In this document: positions 6,265-8,790 of the stretch, piece by piece
How the letters are laid out: each line of letters begins with the position of its first letter
Numbering within the stretch: the stretch's first letter is position 1
From: an uncultured Collinsella sp.
GTDB lineage: Bacteria; Actinomycetota; Coriobacteriia; Coriobacteriales; Coriobacteriaceae
DNA: 8,790 bases
NCBI GenBank assembly: GCA_958446785.1
Contig: CAUCXP010000047.1
Coordinates: 1-8,790 of the forward strand
Direction of reading: 5' to 3'
The notes under the pieces: generated by a model
What the model saw: the letters and a program-made list of their open reading frames with translations, nothing else
What the model was told of the DNA's origin: nothing
Database searches by the model: none
Translations under genes and position numbers: made by a program

Positions 6265-6421
6265 CATGCATGCAGTAAATAGCGTCATTCATTTTATTAG
6301 AAATTGCCCATGCGGTTATTGCAGCTGCATGTACTGCAACGTACTGCGTAATTCTCCGCACGAAGCAGAAGTCGGTTCCAATGCGATTGAGGCGATGACG
6401 CGTGGTGGCTACTGGTCCTAA
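6242..6421 (+). CDS. Cys-rich peptide, predicted RiPP precursor (59 aa)
   Basis: This small gene encodes 59 residues. The N-terminal part (1-21, MRSIRPFNMHAVNSVIHFIR then N) is free of Cys and mixed basic/hydrophobic. Residues 22-32 read CPCGYCSCMYC, five cysteines in 11 positions with the regular pattern CxCxxCxCxxC. A 27-residue Cys-free tail follows, ending RGGYWS. All five Cys codons are TGC. It is the only Cys-rich short peptide in the operon and therefore the likely substrate of the radical SAM maturase; it may be a bacteriocin or signal. The pattern recalls the precursors called CLI_3235-class, though the N-terminus lacks the leader text I associate with them. It overlaps the upstream gene by 23 bases and the downstream gene by 20 bases. 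Which part is leader, core or follower is not evident, and no classic GG leader site precedes the Cys block. Confidence 0.8.
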   Translation: MRSIRPFNMHAVNSVIHFIRNCPCGYCSCMYCNVLRNSPHEAEVGSNAIEAMTRGGYWS

Positions 6422-6941
6422 ATCGAGCAAGACAGCTACGAACGAATATCGAATCTCAATTGAAGGTAACCCTTATCCGCATGCTCTAGCTCTCACCAAC
6501 CCAGTGGGAGACAACCTCAACATCAAAAGACATGGGTTCACGGGTCCACTAGGACAGCTATTGAGTCTTAAATACACCGTTTATGACGATACAAATGAAA
6601 AGCTCTTTACTGTCGTCGACGGTGGCTTTAGTAACATGCCCAGGGTTGCGCTCGTCATCGAACATAAGGAAGTTGCGGTACTCGATTATGGCCTAAACAG
6701 ACTTGAGATGAAGTGCATAACGAACATACCGAATTACTCAATAAAAGGTAACTTCCTTTTTGGAGATTACGATATATTCAGCCAACGGGAAGTGAGGGTA
6801 TCTTCAGTTACCGTTCTTCAATGTGATAAACAATCGTGCTTTAGCATACAGGTTTTTGATAAAGCCGAATTAGCTGCCGCAATTGGCATACCCACAGCCA
6901 TTGCCCTTCTTAGAGCTCGCATTGAAGAGCATCTCGAATAA
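6402..6941 (+). CDS. LURP-one/tubby-C-like beta protein of unknown function
   Basis: A 179-residue soluble protein with many short beta-strand segments and one hydrophobic C-terminal helix (about residues 152-178, AELAAAIGIPTAIALL onward). The order of segments (LLSLKYTVYDD, a central PNYSIKGNFLFGDYDIF, then SIQVFDKAELAAAIGIPTAIALL) resembles the YxjI/LURP-one-related family, a tubby-C/scramblase-like barrel around a central helix. Family membership is a pattern judgement, not a search result. No ATG exists in frame before about residue 80. Tandem GTG codons at 6402 and 6405 follow GAGG (6389-6392) and lie inside the end of the peptide gene, so GTG initiation with coupling is likely. The gene ends the operon. 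A link to peptide maturation, membrane targeting or immunity is suggested only by position. Confidence 0.55.
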   Translation: MVATGPKSSKTATNEYRISIEGNPYPHALALTNPVGDNLNIKRHGFTGPLGQLLSLKYTVYDDTNEKLFTVVDGGFSNMPRVALVIEHKEVAVLDYGLNRLEMKCITNIPNYSIKGNFLFGDYDIFSQREVRVSSVTVLQCDKQSCFSIQVFDKAELAAAIGIPTAIALLRARIEEHLE

Positions 6942-6967
6942 CTCGCAAATAGCAGTTGGTAGCAACG

Positions 6968-7001
6968 TTCAGGAGCTAGATAGTTTTTTCTGGCTCCTGA
7001 A
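6968..7001. terminator. Hairpin between convergent genes, weak terminator candidate
   Basis: TTCAGGAGC (6968-6976) and GCTCCTGAA (6993-7001) are exact reverse complements. The T-run (6984-6989) is in the loop, not after the stem, so neither strand has a canonical terminator. The right arm lies within the 3' end of the ABC transporter gene. It may separate the two convergent transcripts, or may be incidental. Confidence 0.3.
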
Positions 7002-8580
7002 ACTGTATTACATAGTCTGCAAATTGTTCAAAACCATGTCCATGATCCGCAATGATGACGATTCGCTCTTTCATCTCCTGTGCAACCACCGCCTTCAAAA
7101 AGGATATCGAAGCATTATCTAAATTGTTGCAAGGCTCATCCAAAATAATAATAGAATAGCTGCTCAGAAAAGCCCTACAAAGTAATAGAGAAGCCAGTTC
7201 TCCGCCAGACAAATTGTGTCCCCTAGTTCCAATGATGGGATTGGCTTCAAATAATTTATCGAGGCTAAAACCCTTCAAAAGATAGATGAGTTTTTCAGAG
7301 TCAATATCTACAAGACCATAGTAAAGAGCCTTCCTGAAAGTTCCCCCCATTATCAAATGTCTTTGCGGCATAGTTGCGCAGGGTAGCTGGATTAAAGTCA
7401 AGCCATCGAAAATGACAGTAGACTCATTAACACACAGTCTGCCAGCAACTGGCGACAATAATCCATTCAATACTTCCAGAAATGAAGACTTGCCACATGC
7501 ATTAGGGCCGCTTACTAAAACCAGACAAGGTGCCTGTATCGTGCAATCTGGAATTGTTATCCTCTCATTAGTTTCGCTCGACGAAAACGAGAGACTGATT
7601 CCTTTCCAACTAATTCGATCAGCGTGATCGAAGCATATCAAATTAGGTTTTCCAGCTTCCAAAAGACGACGTAATTCCAAGACACGGCGCAACGACCTAA
7701 ACGACGGCTGAAGCTGTGCCCAACAATTCAGAACAAGAGGAAAAGGAGAATAGCATAGAAGCACAAGTTGATAACTCTGCACCGCAATCCCGACCGTCAG
7801 CCCGCGCTTTAACACAAGGAAAATAAGCAGCAGAACTGAAAGCAAGCCAGTAATGATGTTGCCAGCGTTAACTATTTCAGTTGCCAATCTCGCAAAGACA
7901 CTCTCCTCAACTCGAGAGTTCCTGCAGGCTTTAAGCATCTTTTTATAGCGAAGTAATTCCAAGTTAATTGAACGAGAAATTCGAATGTAAAGTCGACAAT
8001 TTATTAGTTGGGCTAAATAAGCAGAACCCCTCGCCTGGGCCTCCAATGCCTTTTCGCTCTTAGTCGATAGCTTACTAAGAGCGAACGGATATAGAAGCGA
8101 AATAAACAATGCCGAAACACAAACAGGGATCAAAAGCAACAAAGAGATATTAGATAGCGCCACAAACGATGCCAAACCCGTCACTACGCACGGAAGAAAC
8201 GCAGTTGTAAATATTCCAATCATCGGCTGTAGGTTCCCAGCCTCTTCAATGCGCGATAACAGGTAGTCACTGTCTTTTGCTAAAACTAAGGGCCGCTCTA
8301 AAGCACGGCGGGCAAGCAATCTATAGAAGCAGTTAGCGCCATCGGAAGCCAATTGCTCCGCATATTTTGATCTGAACAGGTTTGTCACCAGCTCAACTGA
8401 GAGCAAAACTAGCAGGCCTAACCCAATGTATAAAACGTTACGATAATTAGAGCGAAGCAGGCCATAGTCTATAATCAACGATTCAGCTTTAACAACAGAC
8501 AGCTCTACCAGGGCAGATAAAATGCAGAGCACCATCAACTTGATTACTGTCGTCTTATTTTGAATAAAAAGCTCTGGCAT
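6976..8580 (-). CDS. ABC exporter, fused transmembrane and ATP-binding domains
   Basis: A 534-residue half-transporter expected to dimerise in the cytoplasmic membrane and expel a substrate using ATP. About six hydrophobic segments are seen near residues 12-30, 50-68, 125-145, 148-168, 240-258 and 265-285. The ATPase domain follows with Walker A GPNACGKS (358-365), Q-loop glutamine near 406, signature LSGGE (457-461), Walker B IIILDEP (477-483), D-loop NNLD and switch histidine H513. The length is usual for the family, without an N-terminal C39 peptidase extension. The ATG at 8580 has GAGGGG at an 8-base spacing. It shares the low GC of the operon and converges on it, so export of the modified peptide is the natural guess. 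Import of another metabolite or a self-resistance role cannot be excluded. Confidence 0.85.
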   Translation of the reverse strand: MPELFIQNKTTVIKLMVLCILSALVELSVVKAESLIIDYGLLRSNYRNVLYIGLGLLVLLSVELVTNLFRSKYAEQLASDGANCFYRLLARRALERPLVLAKDSDYLLSRIEEAGNLQPMIGIFTTAFLPCVVTGLASFVALSNISLLLLIPVCVSALFISLLYPFALSKLSTKSEKALEAQARGSAYLAQLINCRLYIRISRSINLELLRYKKMLKACRNSRVEESVFARLATEIVNAGNIITGLLSVLLLIFLVLKRGLTVGIAVQSYQLVLLCYSPFPLVLNCWAQLQPSFRSLRRVLELRRLLEAGKPNLICFDHADRISWKGISLSFSSSETNERITIPDCTIQAPCLVLVSGPNACGKSSFLEVLNGLLSPVAGRLCVNESTVIFDGLTLIQLPCATMPQRHLIMGGTFRKALYYGLVDIDSEKLIYLLKGFSLDKLFEANPIIGTRGHNLSGGELASLLLCRAFLSSYSIIILDEPCNNLDNASISFLKAVVAQEMKERIVIIADHGHGFEQFADYVIQFQEPEKTI

Positions 8581-8602
8581 ATGTCCATCCCCTCAACTAA
8601 TA

Positions 8603-8631
8603 ATTATAGCTAGAAAGATGGCATTTTTATT
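8603..8631 (-). promoter_or_regulatory. Promoter of the ABC exporter gene
   Basis: A perfect TATAAT lies at 8608 to 8603 on the minus strand, 22 bases before the start codon. The -35 position at 17-base spacing reads AATAAA (8631 to 8626), a weak match in AT-rich DNA. The leader would be short, with the ribosome site near its 5' end. The exporter thus has its own promoter and is not part of the plus-strand operon. Confidence 0.5.
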
Positions 8632-8690
8632 CTATAGCCTCAAGCAGCACGCTTTGCTGACGTCAAATCTTGTCATTACAAACATGCACT

Positions 8691-8789
8691 TTAGCGCTTA
8701 AGACTCGTGGTCTGCCAGTCAGCTATGATGCGGGCCCATTTCCTGTGCAAGTCGCGTTCGCGATCGATAAACATGATGGTAAATTTCAT
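8691..8789 (-). pseudogene. Short ORF, possible remnant of a transposase N-terminus
   Basis: An open frame of 32 residues begins at or before the window edge and reads MKFTIMFIDRERDLHRKW, then ARIIADWQTTSLKR and a stop. The RKWARIIADWQTT portion recalls the N-terminal helix of IS66-type accessory transposase proteins (W..I...W..SGLS..xFC), cut off before the FC motif. This is a weak pattern judgement. The frame may extend to the right of the window, where the real start could lie. The flanking DNA (8640-8690) shows no insertion-sequence end that I can recognise. Confidence 0.25.
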
Positions 8790-8790
8790 T

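Noticed and set aside
6404..6412. RGG near the C-terminus of the Cys-rich peptide as a double-Gly leader cleavage site
   Set aside because: Cleavage there would leave only YWS after the Cys block has been removed, and the exporter lacks the C39 domain that cuts at GG sites.

Overview
The window looks like a chromosome fragment of a Coriobacteriia gut actinobacterium, most likely Collinsella or a close relative. This is an inference from three GC-rich genes with actinobacterial-style codon use (mnmA, an M42 peptidase, fucO) that sit beside an AT-rich insert. No rRNA, tRNA or CRISPR array is visible.

Layout. Positions 1-3186 are GC-rich core DNA: the 3' end of mnmA (+), a long perfect inverted repeat, an M42-type metallopeptidase gene (-), about 500 bases of repeat-rich intergenic DNA, a strong terminator, and a fucO-like lactaldehyde/propanediol oxidoreductase gene (-). 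Positions 3187-3506 form a divergent control region. It holds a LacI/cre-like dyad on the fucO side and a TTGACA promoter with an 8-bp dyad on the other side.

Positions 3507-6941 form one tightly packed, AT-rich operon on the + strand that I read as a RiPP (ribosomally made, modified peptide) cluster. In order it encodes a radical SAM/SPASM maturase (CcpM-like), a partner of the type called TIGR04066 'peptide maturation system protein', an acyl-carrier-related small protein (TIGR04069-like), a 59-residue Cys-rich peptide at 6242-6421 with core CxCxxCxCxxC, and a protein resembling the LURP-one/tubby-like fold. Gene spacings are +5, -4, -23 and -20 nt, so translation is probably coupled throughout. 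The peptide gene is short, overlaps both neighbours and is easily missed by gene callers, but it has an excellent ribosome binding site and is the obvious substrate for the maturase.

An ABC exporter with fused membrane and ATPase domains (6976-8580, -) converges on the operon and is the natural candidate to export the product. It has no peptidase domain, and no protease is visible in the window. The last bases hold a short ORF that may be a remnant of a transposase N-terminus. The sharp drop in GC over the cluster and the possible transposase remnant suggest horizontal acquisition.

Family names are from memory of sequence patterns; no database search was run.
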